Assembly: GCF_029080175.1 (NCBI RefSeq)
Contig: NZ_JARFJC010000025.1
Source of the DNA: Luteipulveratus flavus
GTDB taxonomy: Bacteria > Actinomycetota > Actinomycetes > Actinomycetales > Dermatophilaceae
Direction: 5' to 3' (one strand)
DNA: 64,000 bases
Shown piece by piece: positions 16,316-25,538 of the stretch (position 1 is its first letter; each line of letters opens with the position of its first letter). Below the pieces are notes generated by a model. That model saw only the letters and a list, made by a program, of their open reading frames with translations. It ran no database searches and was not told the DNA's origin. A program made the translations under genes and the position numbers.

Positions 16316-16876
16316 TCAGGCGCGCGGTGCGGACTGCGCCTTGTAGTACGCCGAGGACTCCCGCTTCCACAGCAGCACCAGGATGACGACGGCCAGCGCC
16401 ACGACGAGCACCTGGATCACCAGGAGCACCGGGATGGTGCCCACCACCAGGCCGGCCAGGAGCGACAGCACGCTGATGCCCCCGAGCACCGTGGCCACGA
16501 TGCGTGCCCACGTCTTGCCGAGCTGGTTGAAGCGGGCCATGAGCACCCAGAGGACGACGGCGATGACACCGGCGAAGATCGTCTGGACGTTGAAGCTCGC
16601 GAACGCGCTGTCGATCTCCTTCTGGGTCGCCGAGTTGCCGAGCCGGTCGGTGATGTCGTCCTTGATCGCGCTCTTGCTGAGCAGACTGACGACGATGTTG
16701 ACCGCGCTGAGCGCCGCGCCCGCGTACATCAGCTTGACGGCGAGGTCGACCGGCTTGGGCGGGCTCAGCTGCGCACGGGGTGGCGCCGCGTAGCCGTCCG
16801 GGCTCATCTGCGGTGCGCTCTGGTACGGGCCTGCGGACCCGGGAGGCGGGGGAGGCGGTGCGGGCTGGTCGGACAT
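16316..16876 (-). CDS. Four-helix membrane protein, Pro-rich N-terminus
   Basis: A 186-residue integral membrane protein of unknown role. A Pro-rich cytoplasmic N-terminus ('PAPPPPPPGSAGPY') is followed by four hydrophobic segments: 'LMYAGAALSAVNIVVSLL', 'TIFAGVIAVVLWVLMARF', 'IVATVLGGISVLSLLAGL' and 'VLLVIQVLVVALAVVILV'. Proteins of this design are frequent and poorly characterised in actinobacteria. I start it at ATG 16876, in front of the Pro-rich region. It is divergent from the PHP gene. Confidence 0.75.
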   Translation of the reverse strand: MSDQPAPPPPPPGSAGPYQSAPQMSPDGYAAPPRAQLSPPKPVDLAVKLMYAGAALSAVNIVVSLLSKSAIKDDITDRLGNSATQKEIDSAFASFNVQTIFAGVIAVVLWVLMARFNQLGKTWARIVATVLGGISVLSLLAGLVVGTIPVLLVIQVLVVALAVVILVLLWKRESSAYYKAQSAPRA

Positions 16877-16966
16877 GGGTGGCTCCTTCGGGAGGGACGA
16901 TGCTGGGCACACCTTGTCAGGTCGGTGGTTGCCGTGGTGCCCACCGGAGGCGGATAACCTCACGCC

Positions 16967-17815
16967 GTGGCCATCGACCTGCACACCCACTCGACCGAGA
17001 GCGACGGGACCGAGAGCCCGGCTGCGGTCGTCGCGGCGGCGGCCGTGGCCGGGCTGTCGACCATCGCCCTCACCGACCACGACACGACACGGGGGTGGAC
17101 CGAGGCCGCGGACGCCGTGGGGGAGTACGGCGTCGCCCTCGTGCCCGGCATCGAGATCAGCTGCCAGTCACGCGGGATCTCGGTGCACCTGCTGGGGTAC
17201 CTCGTCGACCCGACCCAGCCCGACCTGCGCGGCGAGCTGGAACGGGCCCGCGAGTCCCGGCGGACCCGGGCCCGCCGGATGGTCGAGCTGATCGCCGAGG
17301 ACCTGCCGCTCACCTGGGAGGACGTGGTGGCGCAGGCCGGCGCGGACGCGACCCTCGGACGGCCGCACATCGCGGACGCGCTCGTGGCCAAGGGGCTGGT
17401 CGCGGACCGGTCGGAGGCGTTCGCCCGGTACCTGCACAGCTCGGGGAAGTACCACGTGAGCCACTACGCGCCGGACCCCGTCCGCGCGGTGGAGCTCGTC
17501 CGTCGCTCCGGAGGCGTTCCGGTGATGGCCCACCCGTTCGCGCACCAACGGGGTCGGGTGGTCGCCGACGACGTGATCGAGGCGATGACGGCAGCGGGGC
17601 TGGCCGGTCTGGAGGCGTACCACCGCGACCACGACGACGAGGCGCGGGAGCACGCGCTGCGGCTCGCCGACCGGCTCGGGATCCTGGTGACCGGCTCCAG
17701 CGACTACCACGGCGCGGGCAAGCCGAACCGGCTCGGTGAGCACACGACGGCGCCGCAGGTCCTGGAGCAGATCGAGGCGCAGGCGACCGGCGCGACGGCG
17801 GTCGTCCGGCCCTGA
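16967..17815 (+). CDS. PHP-domain metal-dependent phosphoesterase
   Basis: A 282-residue metal phosphoesterase of the PHP superfamily, related to E. coli RNase AM/YciV, which acts on nucleoside bisphosphates and short RNA. Metal-binding motifs are all present: 'DLHTHSTESDGT' at the N-terminus, 'ALTDHDTTRGW', 'LVPGIEISC', 'PVMAHPFAH', 'GLEAYHRDHD' and 'TGSSDYHGAGKPNRLG' near the end. Length is normal. GTG start at 16967. It may be cotranscribed with the RecB-like nuclease gene 47 bases downstream. Confidence 0.9.
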   Translation: MAIDLHTHSTESDGTESPAAVVAAAAVAGLSTIALTDHDTTRGWTEAADAVGEYGVALVPGIEISCQSRGISVHLLGYLVDPTQPDLRGELERARESRRTRARRMVELIAEDLPLTWEDVVAQAGADATLGRPHIADALVAKGLVADRSEAFARYLHSSGKYHVSHYAPDPVRAVELVRRSGGVPVMAHPFAHQRGRVVADDVIEAMTAAGLAGLEAYHRDHDDEAREHALRLADRLGILVTGSSDYHGAGKPNRLGEHTTAPQVLEQIEAQATGATAVVRP

Positions 17816-17862
17816 GCGCGTCCGCCGCTGCAGGGTCGGTGGTCGCGGCTACGGTGAGCGCG

Positions 17863-18726
17863 ATGAACCAGCCCGCCACCGACCGCGGCCAGACCGAGCT
17901 GCCGGGTCTGCCGCAGCGTCTGTACGCCGCGAGCCCGAGCCGGCTGACGACCTGGCTGGACTGCCCGCGCCGCTACCGCATGCAGTACCTCGACCGACCG
18001 AGCCCGCCGATCCGCCCGCAGCGGGCGCACACGACGGTCGGGCTGGTGACCCACACCGTGCTGCGCGACTTCTGGGACCTGGACCCGCACCAGCGGACGC
18101 CTTCCGGTGTCGTGAGCCTGGTGCGCGACGCCTGGACAGGCGCGGGGTTCAAGGACGAGGCCCAGTCCAGCCGCTGGCGCAGCCGGACCACCCAGGAGAT
18201 CACCGACTACCTGCGTACCGCCGATCGCGACACCCAGCCGGTGGCGCGGGAGCGCAGCATGGCGCTGAAGACCGACACCCTGGCGATGACCGGCCGCGTC
18301 GACCGGATGGACGAGCGCGAGGGCGAGCTCGTGGTGGTCGACTACAAGACCAGCCGGCGTACGCCGACCGAGGACGACGCCCGGACCTCGATGGCGCTGG
18401 CGTTCTACGCGGCCGCCGGCTCACGGATGTTCCGCAAGCCGTGCGTCCGCGTCGAGCTGCACCACGTGCCGACCGGCGAGGTCGTCGCCCACGAGCACAC
18501 CTCGGCGTCGCTGGAGCGCAAGATCGGCGAGGCGGAGTCCATCGCCCGCGACCTGCGCCGCGCGGACGCCGCCTTCCGTGACCAGGGGCAGCAGGCGCCG
18601 TACTTCGCTCCGAACCCGACACCGCTGTGTCGGTGGTGCGACTTCCGGGCCCACTGCCCCGAGGGTCAGGCCGTCGGGCCGGAGCGGTCGTCCTGGGCGG
18701 CCCTGGAGCCGGACGCGTCCGACTGA
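17863..18726 (+). CDS. RecB-like PD-(D/E)XK nuclease with predicted Fe-S cluster
   Basis: A stand-alone nuclease of 287 residues, similar to the nuclease domains of RecB, AddB and Cas4. It has C34 ('LDCPRRYRMQYL') and the C-terminal cysteines of 'LCRWCDFRAHCPEG', which together would hold a 4Fe-4S cluster. The nuclease core is 'GRVDRMDE' and 'LVVVDYKTSR' (Asp...Glu/Asp-X-Lys). ATG 17863 is chosen over an in-frame upstream GTG/ATG because it fits the family start. Its last 61 bases overlap the 3' end of the opposing BCCT gene. Confidence 0.88.
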   Translation: MNQPATDRGQTELPGLPQRLYAASPSRLTTWLDCPRRYRMQYLDRPSPPIRPQRAHTTVGLVTHTVLRDFWDLDPHQRTPSGVVSLVRDAWTGAGFKDEAQSSRWRSRTTQEITDYLRTADRDTQPVARERSMALKTDTLAMTGRVDRMDEREGELVVVDYKTSRRTPTEDDARTSMALAFYAAAGSRMFRKPCVRVELHHVPTGEVVAHEHTSASLERKIGEAESIARDLRRADAAFRDQGQQAPYFAPNPTPLCRWCDFRAHCPEGQAVGPERSSWAALEPDASD

Positions 18727-20516
18727 TCATTCGGACGCGCCGTCTCGGGCGCCTCCTCGGCGACCAGCGTGAGGTCCCCGTGGCCGTGCTCGGCGACACC
18801 CGAGATGACGGCCCGCTCGACCATCGTCTGGCCCAGCGCCGCGCGACGCATCATCGGGTCGGCCTGCAGGTCCTTCACCAGGGCGACGCACATGGCGGCC
18901 ATGACGAAGACGAACGGCAGCGCCGCGACGATCGTGATGTTCTGCAGCGAGGTGAGTGCGGCACCCGGGTCGTCCGGGTTGTCCGCGAAGCCCGCGAGCA
19001 GCATCACGGCGGCCACCGCACCGGTGAGCACGCCCCAGAAGATCACCGTCGGACGGCTCGGCTCGAGCGAGCCGCGCTCGGACAGCGTGCCCATGACGAT
19101 GGACGCCGCGTCGGCACCCGACACGAAGAAGATGCCGACCAGCACCATCACGATGACGGTCATGATCCCAGCGAGCGGGAAGTGGTTGAGCATGTCGAAC
19201 AGCGCGGTGTTGCTGTCGACGGATGCGACGCCGTCGACGGCCTTCACCAGGTCCTTGCTGTCGCGCTGGACGTCGATGGCCGTGCCACCGAAGATCGCGA
19301 ACCAGATCAGGCTCACGACGCTGGGCACGAGCAGCACACCGGTGATGAACTGGCGGATCGTGCGGCCGCGGCTGATGCGCGCGATGAACATGCCGACGAA
19401 GGGTGTCCAGGAGATCCACCACGCCCAGTAGAAGATCGTCCAGGAGGACAGCCAGGTCGCGAGCTTGTCGTCGCCGCCGGCCTGGGTCCGGGCCGCCATC
19501 GAGGGCAGGTCGTCCACGTACGTGCCGAGTGCGGTCGGCAGCAGGTCCAGGATGAACACCGTCGGGCCCACGACGAACACGAACACCGCCAGCACCACGG
19601 CCAGCACCATGTTGATGTTCGAGAGCCACTGGATGCCCTTGGCCACGCCGGACACGGCGCTGAGGATGAAGGCGACGGTCAGCACGGTGATGATGGACAC
19701 GAGCGAGACCTGACCGGCCTTGCCGACCCAGCCGTTGGCCTCCAGGCCCGCCCCGATCTGCAGGGCGCCGAGGCCCAGCGAGGCGGCGGAGCCGAAGAGC
19801 GTCGCGAAGATCGCGAGCATGTCGATGACCTTGCCGACCGGGCCGTCGGCGCGCTTGCCGAGGAGCGGCCGGAAGGCCGAGGAGATCAGCTGGCTACGGC
19901 CCTTGCGGAACGTGCCGTACGCGATGGCGACACCGACCACCGCGTAGATGGCCCACGGGTGCAGCGTCCAGTGGAACAGCGTGGTGGCCATCGCGGTCTT
20001 CATGGCCTCGGTGGACTGCGGGCTGGCCCCGGTGTCCGGCGGCGGCGCGGCGAAGAAGTTCAGCGGCTCGGCGACCCCCCAGAACATCAGGCCGATCCCC
20101 ATGCCGGCGCTGAACATCATGGCGATCCAGGAGACCGTCTTGAACTCGGGCTTCTCGTCGTCGGCGCCCAGCGGGATGTTGCCGTACCGGCTGGCCGCGA
20201 GCCAGATGGCGAACACCACGAACAGCGACGCCATCAGGACGAAGGCCCAGCCCGCGGTGTCCATCACCCAGCCGAGCGCGTCGTCGGAGACGGTGCCCAG
20301 CGAGTGCGGTGTCAGCAAGCCCCAGACCACGAAGCCGAGGGCGATCGCCGCGGTGACACCGAAGATGACTCGGTCCACGCCGCGACGGACAGCGCTCGGC
20401 TCCTCGATGGGAGCGGTGATGCCGCCGAGGAGCTCGTGCTCGGTACTCGGCTCGGTGGATCTGCCGTGATCCTGGGGCGCACCTGGCGGTGATGTAGTAG
20501 GTGTAGTCGTAGCCAC
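18666..20516 (-). CDS. BCCT-family betaine/choline/carnitine transporter
   Basis: A secondary transporter of 616 residues with twelve predicted membrane segments, expected to take up a quaternary-amine osmolyte (glycine betaine or choline) with Na+ or H+. Family signatures: 'SAGMGIGLMFWGVAEPLNFF', 'FHWTLHPWAIYAVVG' and 'FYWAWWISWTPFVGMFIARI'. Both termini are long and charged, as in osmosensing BetP. GTG start at 20516. The C-terminal about 20 residues are encoded antisense to the RecB-like gene. Substrate is inferred from family only. Confidence 0.92.
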   Translation of the reverse strand: MATTTPTTSPPGAPQDHGRSTEPSTEHELLGGITAPIEEPSAVRRGVDRVIFGVTAAIALGFVVWGLLTPHSLGTVSDDALGWVMDTAGWAFVLMASLFVVFAIWLAASRYGNIPLGADDEKPEFKTVSWIAMMFSAGMGIGLMFWGVAEPLNFFAAPPPDTGASPQSTEAMKTAMATTLFHWTLHPWAIYAVVGVAIAYGTFRKGRSQLISSAFRPLLGKRADGPVGKVIDMLAIFATLFGSAASLGLGALQIGAGLEANGWVGKAGQVSLVSIITVLTVAFILSAVSGVAKGIQWLSNINMVLAVVLAVFVFVVGPTVFILDLLPTALGTYVDDLPSMAARTQAGGDDKLATWLSSWTIFYWAWWISWTPFVGMFIARISRGRTIRQFITGVLLVPSVVSLIWFAIFGGTAIDVQRDSKDLVKAVDGVASVDSNTALFDMLNHFPLAGIMTVIVMVLVGIFFVSGADAASIVMGTLSERGSLEPSRPTVIFWGVLTGAVAAVMLLAGFADNPDDPGAALTSLQNITIVAALPFVFVMAAMCVALVKDLQADPMMRRAALGQTMVERAVISGVAEHGHGDLTLVAEEAPETARPNDQSDASGSRAAQDDRSGPTA

Positions 20517-20721
20517 TTCTCGACCTCGATCTCGTCTTCTCAGTTGCGTTCGGTCTTCACACGCGTTTCATGGGCGGCCCTGCTGATCTCTCACAGGGGC
20601 GACCTTGTTACTTTGCCGTAGGACCCGGATCGGGGCAACTTTTGCTGCCCTCGTTCGGCCTGTCCAAGGCGTGAGATCCGCCACGTGACTCCGCCCACCG
20701 AGCACAGCGAAAGAAGGCCAC

Positions 20722-21789
20722 ATGACTGCCGTCCAGGCCCTGGCGATGCCCGCAGCGGGCGCCGCTTTCGAGACGATCACCATCCAGCGGCGAGCTCTCC
20801 GGGACGACGACGTCCGGATCGAGATCGCCTACGCCGGCATCTGCCACAGCGACATCCACACCGTCCGTGAGGAGTGGGGCCCGATCACCTTCCCGCTGGT
20901 CCCGGGTCACGAGATCGCCGGGGTGGTCGCCGAGGTCGGTCCGGCGGTGACCCGCGTCCGAGTGGGCGACCGGGTCGGGGTCGGCTGCATGGTCGACTCC
21001 TGCGGGACGTGTGACGCCTGCAAGGACGGGCAGGAGAACTACTGCCGCAACGGCGCGGTGTGGACGTACGGGAGCGACGACGTCGACGGCACGACCACCC
21101 AAGGCGGGTACAGCCAGCAGGTGGTCGTGGCCGAGCGCTTCGTCGCGCGCGTCCCGGACGGGATCGGCCTGGACGTCGCGGCGCCGCTGCTGTGCGCCGG
21201 CATCACCACCTACAACCCGTTGAAGCGGTTCGGGGCGGGTCCCGGCACCACGGTCGCCGTCGTCGGGCTCGGTGGGCTGGGCCACATGGGTGTCAAGATC
21301 GCCGTGGCGATGGGCGCCGAGGTGACCGTCATGTCGCGGACCCGGGCCAAGGAGGCGGACGCGCGCGAGCTGGGCGCCAGCGGGTACGTCGCGACGGGGG
21401 AGGAGGGCGCACTCGAGGCGGTCGCGTCGACGTACGACATCGTGCTGAACACCGTCAGCGCCGACCTGCCGGTGCAGGCCTACCTGGAGACCACTCGTCC
21501 GCGTGGGGCCCTGGTCAACGTCGGGCTGCCGCCGTCGGACTTCGTGGTGAGCCCGTGGTCGGTGGTGGGCGGCTCGCGCATCGTCGCCGGCTCCAACATC
21601 GGCGGGATGGCGCTCACCCAGGAGATGCTGGACTTCTGCGCCCAGCACGACATCGCGGCCACGATCGAGACGATCTCGGCGGACGATGTGGATGCGGCGT
21701 ACGACCGGGTCGTGGCCGGTGACGTGCACTACCGCGCGGTGATCGACGTCACGTCCATCGGCGCGGCTGCGACGACCTCAGCACACTAG
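20722..21789 (+). CDS. Zinc-dependent NAD(P)-linked alcohol dehydrogenase
   Basis: Medium-chain dehydrogenase of 355 residues, close to the cinnamyl-alcohol/AdhC group that reduces aldehydes. Catalytic zinc ligands: C40 ('AGICHSDIH') and His in 'PLVPGHEIAGVV'; the structural zinc has four cysteines in 'CMVDSCGTCDACKDGQENYC'. The Rossmann motif is 'VVGLGGLGHMGVK', followed by 'SRTRAK', which suggests NADP preference. ATG 20722 follows an agaagg ribosome-binding site. A strong terminator follows. It is a single-gene unit, divergent from the BCCT carrier. Confidence 0.92.
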   Translation: MTAVQALAMPAAGAAFETITIQRRALRDDDVRIEIAYAGICHSDIHTVREEWGPITFPLVPGHEIAGVVAEVGPAVTRVRVGDRVGVGCMVDSCGTCDACKDGQENYCRNGAVWTYGSDDVDGTTTQGGYSQQVVVAERFVARVPDGIGLDVAAPLLCAGITTYNPLKRFGAGPGTTVAVVGLGGLGHMGVKIAVAMGAEVTVMSRTRAKEADARELGASGYVATGEEGALEAVASTYDIVLNTVSADLPVQAYLETTRPRGALVNVGLPPSDFVVSPWSVVGGSRIVAGSNIGGMALTQEMLDFCAQHDIAATIETISADDVDAAYDRVVAGDVHYRAVIDVTSIGAAATTSAH

Positions 21790-21797
21790 GACGTGGC

Positions 21798-21852
21798 TGC
21801 GGAGGCTGCCTGTGAGCATCCCCCTGGCCGCGGCTCACAGACAGCCTCCGCA
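21798..21852 (+). terminator. Intrinsic terminator after the alcohol dehydrogenase gene
   Basis: 20-bp stem with one mismatch: 21798-21817 (starting tgcggaggctgc) pairs with 21833-21852. It starts 8 bases after the dehydrogenase stop. Confidence 0.85.
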
Positions 21853-22016
21853 ATGACGCCGGGTGAGCCTCTCTCCCCAGATGTCTCACCTGACCGCCGG
21901 CGAACGGCTCCCCCGAACCGTCCTCCGACGTGGCCGCCGGGCCCCCGCCCCTTGGCCTGTCTACAGCCTGCCCGTTCCGGGTGGATCGCTCCATCGGACC
22001 GGGACTGATCTTCTGG

Positions 22017-22042
22017 AGCGAAAGGTCCTAGGACCTTTCGCT
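22017..22042. repeat. 26-bp perfect palindrome at the end of the LuxR-type gene
   Basis: The arm agcgaaaggtcct (22017-22029) is followed directly by its exact complement (22030-22042), with no loop. The palindrome touches the stop codon of the reverse-strand regulator gene. As RNA it would fold into a short-loop hairpin and could end that transcript. As DNA its complete dyad symmetry would also suit a dimeric protein. Confidence 0.7.
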
Positions 22043-23076
22043 CAGCCAGAGGCGTCGGTGCGGCGCCCGGGGCCGATCCGCCGCGACACCCCGGGGTCCT
22101 CGGTGGCCTCGAGGACCTCCGGGGGAAGGGTCCAGGCGATCGCGGACCGCTGCGTGACGCCGAGCTTGCGCAGGATGTTGCCGACGTGCGTCTTCACGGT
22201 CTTCTCCGAGATGTGCAGGCGGCGCGCCAGGGCGTTGTTGGACAGCCCGTCGCGGGCGATCAGGGCCGCGATCTCGATCTCTCGGGTGGTCAGGTCGATG
22301 TGCATCGGCCGCGGCTCGTGCACCCGTACGAGCTCGGCCACCTCGGTCTGCACGCGCTCGGCCAGCTGCCGCGCCGCGTCCACCGCCGTCGTCACGGGCT
22401 CGCCGGCCTCGCTCGCCACGTCGGCGAGATCCACCAGCATCAGGCGCAGCTCGTCCAGCTTGTCGCCGATCCGGTTGACCAGGTCGGCCTCGTTCTGCAC
22501 CCGGCTGCTGTCCAGCTCGGGGTAGAGCTCGTACAGACCCAGGGAGTCCGCGTCGTCGGTGTCCCGGGCGATCGACTGCACCAGCGCCCGCGCGACCCAC
22601 TCCGCGGCGCGCACGAACTCGTCGTCGAAGACGTCGGGCTGCATGCTCTGGGCGCTCATCAGCCCGGTCGCCTCACCGGTCCGCGGGTCCAGCAGGGGGA
22701 CGACCACCGCGTCCTGCGACAGCTGGGAGGCGTCGCCGAAGGAGATGCCGCGGTGCAGCAGGCGGCCGTCGTCGCTGCGCAGCCGGTAGGGCTTGCGGGA
22801 GGTGCGGACCCAGTGGGACATGCCGCCGGGGGAGTAGAACAGCACCTCGGGGGTCAGGAACTGGTCACCGTCGTAGATGTAGGTGATGACCAGGCTGTTC
22901 TCGCCCTTGAAGTAGCCGATGTAGAACGAGTCCAGCGCGGCGATGCCGGCGAGGGCGGCCTTGCACGCGGAGTACTTCCGCATGACGTCGCCGCGCTCGG
23001 CCAGCCGCAGCCGCCGGTCGGCGTTGCGCAGGACGGCCACGGTGACGGGGCTGAAGGGGACGTCCTGGTCGCGCAT
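22042..23076 (-). CDS. GAF-domain LuxR-type transcriptional regulator
   Basis: A 344-residue regulator with no receiver domain. Residues about 30-170 look like a GAF ligand-binding fold ('DSFYIGYFKGENSLVITYIY', 'DAVVVPLLDPRTGEATGLMS'), followed by a helical linker. A LuxR helix-turn-helix lies at about 275-335 ('LTTREIEIAALIARDGLSNN', 'RLHISEKTVKTHVGNILRKL'). ATG 23076 is the natural start. It lies 10 bases downstream of the helicase gene on the same strand, so the two may be cotranscribed. The signal and the target genes are unknown. Confidence 0.85.
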   Translation of the reverse strand: MRDQDVPFSPVTVAVLRNADRRLRLAERGDVMRKYSACKAALAGIAALDSFYIGYFKGENSLVITYIYDGDQFLTPEVLFYSPGGMSHWVRTSRKPYRLRSDDGRLLHRGISFGDASQLSQDAVVVPLLDPRTGEATGLMSAQSMQPDVFDDEFVRAAEWVARALVQSIARDTDDADSLGLYELYPELDSSRVQNEADLVNRIGDKLDELRLMLVDLADVASEAGEPVTTAVDAARQLAERVQTEVAELVRVHEPRPMHIDLTTREIEIAALIARDGLSNNALARRLHISEKTVKTHVGNILRKLGVTQRSAIAWTLPPEVLEATEDPGVSRRIGPGRRTDASG

Positions 23077-23086
23077 AGGCCGAAGG

Positions 23087-24583
23087 TTAGCCCTGGTCGC
23101 CCGCGGTCGGCTTTCCTCCACGCGTCCGGCGGCGGCGACGACGCTGGCCACCGTCGCCGCGAGGAGCGTCGTTCGAGGGCTCGGACCGGCGGCCGCCGCC
23201 GCGCCCGGAGGAGGACCTGCCGCCGCCGGAGTCGCGGCGAGCCTCGCCGCGACCGGCCGAGCGACCGGTCTCACCCAGGTCCTCGATCCGCTCGGCGTCC
23301 AGACCCGCTCGGGTCCGCGACGAGCGCGGCAGCGTGCCGGTCGAGCCCTGCGGGATGTCGAGGTCGGTGTAGAGGTGCTCGGAGGAGGAGTACGTCTCCG
23401 CCGGCTCGGGGATACCCAGGTCGAGCGCCTTGTTGATGAGCGCCCAGCGCGGCATGTCGTCCCAGTCGACGAAGGTGACGGCGATGCCGGTGTTGCCCGC
23501 CCGCCCCGTACGGCCGATGCGGTGGACGTAGGTCTTCTCGTCCTCGGTGCACTGGTAGTTGACGACGTGGGTGACGTTGTCGACGTCGATGCCGCGGGCC
23601 GCGACGTCGGTGGCGACCAGGATGTCGACCTTGCCGGTCCGGAACGCGCGCAGCGCCTGCTCCCGGGCGCCCTGGCCCAGGTCGCCGTGGATGGCCGCCG
23701 CCGCGAAACCGCGCTCGACCAGCTCGTCGGACACCTTCGCCGCGGTCCGCTTGGTGCGGGTGAAGACGATGGTCAGCCCACGGCCCTGCGCCTGCAGGAT
23801 GCGCGCGAGCATCTCGACCTTGTCCAGGGCGTGGGCCCGGTAGACGAACTGCTCGATGGCCTTGACGGTGTGGCTGTCCTCGCCGGCCTCCTCCATCGCC
23901 CGGATGTGGGTCGGCTGGGTCATGTACCGGCGGGCGAGGGCGACGACGGCGCCGGGCATCGTCGCGCTGAACAGCATCGTCTGGCGCGACGCGGGGGTCA
24001 TGGCCAGGATCTTCTCGACGTCGGGGAGGAAGCCCAGGTCCAGCATCTCGTCGGCCTCGTCCAGCACGACCGACCGGACGTACGACAGGTTCAGATGGCC
24101 CTGGTTCGCCAGGTCGATGAGCCGGCCGGGCGTGCCGACGACGACCTCGACGCCACGCTGCAGCGCCTCGATCTGCGGCTCGTACGCACGACCGCCGTAC
24201 ACGGTGAGGACTCGGATGCCGCGCTTCTTGCCGGCCCGCTCCAGGTCACCAGCGACCTGGACGGCGAGCTCACGGGTCGGCGCCACGGCGAGCGCCTGCG
24301 GCTTGCCCGGGTCGGCCAGGCCGGAGAACTCGGCGTCCGAGGGGGCGACGACGCGGTTCAGGATCGGCACGCCGAAGCCGAGGGTCTTACCGGTACCCGT
24401 CTTGGCCTGGCCGATGATGTCGTGGCCGCCCAGCGCGACCGGCAGGGTCATGGCCTGGATCGGGAACGGCGTGACGATGCCGGCGTCGGCGAGCGCGCGG
24501 ACGATGTCGGGGTGCACGTCGAAGTCGGCGAAGGTGGGCTCGGCGGCGACCTGCTCGGGCGCCGTCGTGGTCTGGTCGGTCAT
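23087..24583 (-). CDS. DEAD-box RNA helicase (RhlE/CsdA type)
   Basis: ATP-dependent RNA helicase of 498 residues. The Q motif is 'FADFDVHPDIV..TPFPIQ' (18-43), motif I 'AKTGTGKT' (about 59-66), then 'PTRELAVQV', 'TPGRL', 'VLDEADEMLD', 'FSAT', 'ATDVAARGID' and 'HRIGRTGRAGN'. The C-terminal about 80 residues are Gly/Arg/Ser-rich and disordered, typical of RNA-annealing tails. I start at ATG 24583 with a gaagag ribosome-binding site. Its mycobacterial counterpart, rhlE, also sits near the TetR/DUF3107 pair. Divergent from the ferritin-like gene. Confidence 0.94.
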   Translation of the reverse strand: MTDQTTTAPEQVAAEPTFADFDVHPDIVRALADAGIVTPFPIQAMTLPVALGGHDIIGQAKTGTGKTLGFGVPILNRVVAPSDAEFSGLADPGKPQALAVAPTRELAVQVAGDLERAGKKRGIRVLTVYGGRAYEPQIEALQRGVEVVVGTPGRLIDLANQGHLNLSYVRSVVLDEADEMLDLGFLPDVEKILAMTPASRQTMLFSATMPGAVVALARRYMTQPTHIRAMEEAGEDSHTVKAIEQFVYRAHALDKVEMLARILQAQGRGLTIVFTRTKRTAAKVSDELVERGFAAAAIHGDLGQGAREQALRAFRTGKVDILVATDVAARGIDVDNVTHVVNYQCTEDEKTYVHRIGRTGRAGNTGIAVTFVDWDDMPRWALINKALDLGIPEPAETYSSSEHLYTDLDIPQGSTGTLPRSSRTRAGLDAERIEDLGETGRSAGRGEARRDSGGGRSSSGRGGGRRSEPSNDAPRGDGGQRRRRRRTRGGKPTAGDQG

Positions 24584-24781
24584 GGTCTGCAGCTCTTCCG
24601 GATCGGCGGGGGCCACGCGCACGCCAACGTGCGGGCCACACCAGGTGTTGGGCCGATCGGGAGGTCTCGCGGCTCGTCCCGATCACGGGTCGAGCCAGGT
24701 CGTGGTCACGTCACATGCCGACCGGGCACCAGTTGACCCCGCCACTCTACCCGCGGGTCACCCGATCGTTAGCATCCAGGC

Positions 24782-25471
24782 ATGGCAACCAGCACCGGCC
24801 GCGACCTGTCCGACCCCTCGTTCCGCGCGAGCGTCATCGAGCTGTGCGGTGCGCTGGCGTACGGAGAGCTGGTCGGCTTCTTCATGATCGTGCACGACGC
24901 CGAGACCGCTCCGCGGGTGGGCGACCGGATCGCGCTGGCCCGGCTGGCCGCCCACGAGCTGGAGCAGTACGAGCGGCTCGCGGGACGGATCGAGGAGCTC
25001 GGTGCGGACCCCGAGGTCGCGATGCAGCCGTTCGCCGAGAGCTTCGACGACTGGCACCGCCGTACGCCGCCGTCCAGCTGGCTGGAGGGCCTGATGAAGG
25101 TGTACGCCGGGCACGCGCTGGCCGAGGACTTCTACCGGGAGATCTCCGCGTACGTCGACGCCGACACCCGGGCGCTGGTCGTCGAGGTCATGCAGGAGGG
25201 CGGGCACGTCGAGTTCGCCCGCCAGACGCTGCGCGAGGCGATCGCCAACGACCCCGCGGCCGGCGGCCGGCTGGCACTGTTCGGGCGCCGGCTCATCGGC
25301 GAGGCGCTGTCCCAGGCCCAGCGCGTGGCCGCCGAGCGGGACGCGATCACCGCCCTGCTCGTCGACGACGGGTCCGGCCACGGCGCCGACCTCGCGGAGC
25401 TGACGCAGATCTTCGCCCGGCTCACCCAGGCCCACACCGACCGGATGGAGTCGCTCGGGCTGTCGGCCTGA
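24782..25471 (+). CDS. Ferritin-like (MiaE-like) domain protein
   Basis: A 229-residue all-helical protein. Conserved carboxylate/His positions of a diiron four-helix bundle are visible: 'ALAYGELVGFFM', 'LARLAAHELEQYERL', 'HALAEDFYREISAYV' and 'EVMQEGGHVEFARQTL' (E...EXXH pattern twice). It resembles the actinobacterial MiaE_2/ferritin-like group next to DEAD-box helicases. The tRNA hydroxylase activity of classical MiaE is not established for this group. ATG start; a strong bidirectional terminator follows. Confidence 0.82.
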   Translation: MATSTGRDLSDPSFRASVIELCGALAYGELVGFFMIVHDAETAPRVGDRIALARLAAHELEQYERLAGRIEELGADPEVAMQPFAESFDDWHRRTPPSSWLEGLMKVYAGHALAEDFYREISAYVDADTRALVVEVMQEGGHVEFARQTLREAIANDPAAGGRLALFGRRLIGEALSQAQRVAAERDAITALLVDDGSGHGADLAELTQIFARLTQAHTDRMESLGLSA

Positions 25472-25537
25472 CCACGACCGCACGACCGAGCCCCGGCCCT
25501 CCAGGGAGGAGCCGGGGCTCGGGTCGTGTGGTCGTGG
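25472..25537. terminator. Large convergent terminator hairpin
   Basis: An about 26-bp stem (25472-25497 with 25511-25537; one mismatch and one bulge) sits between the converging ferritin-like and glsB-like genes and may end both transcripts. Confidence 0.85.
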
Positions 25538-25538
25538 G

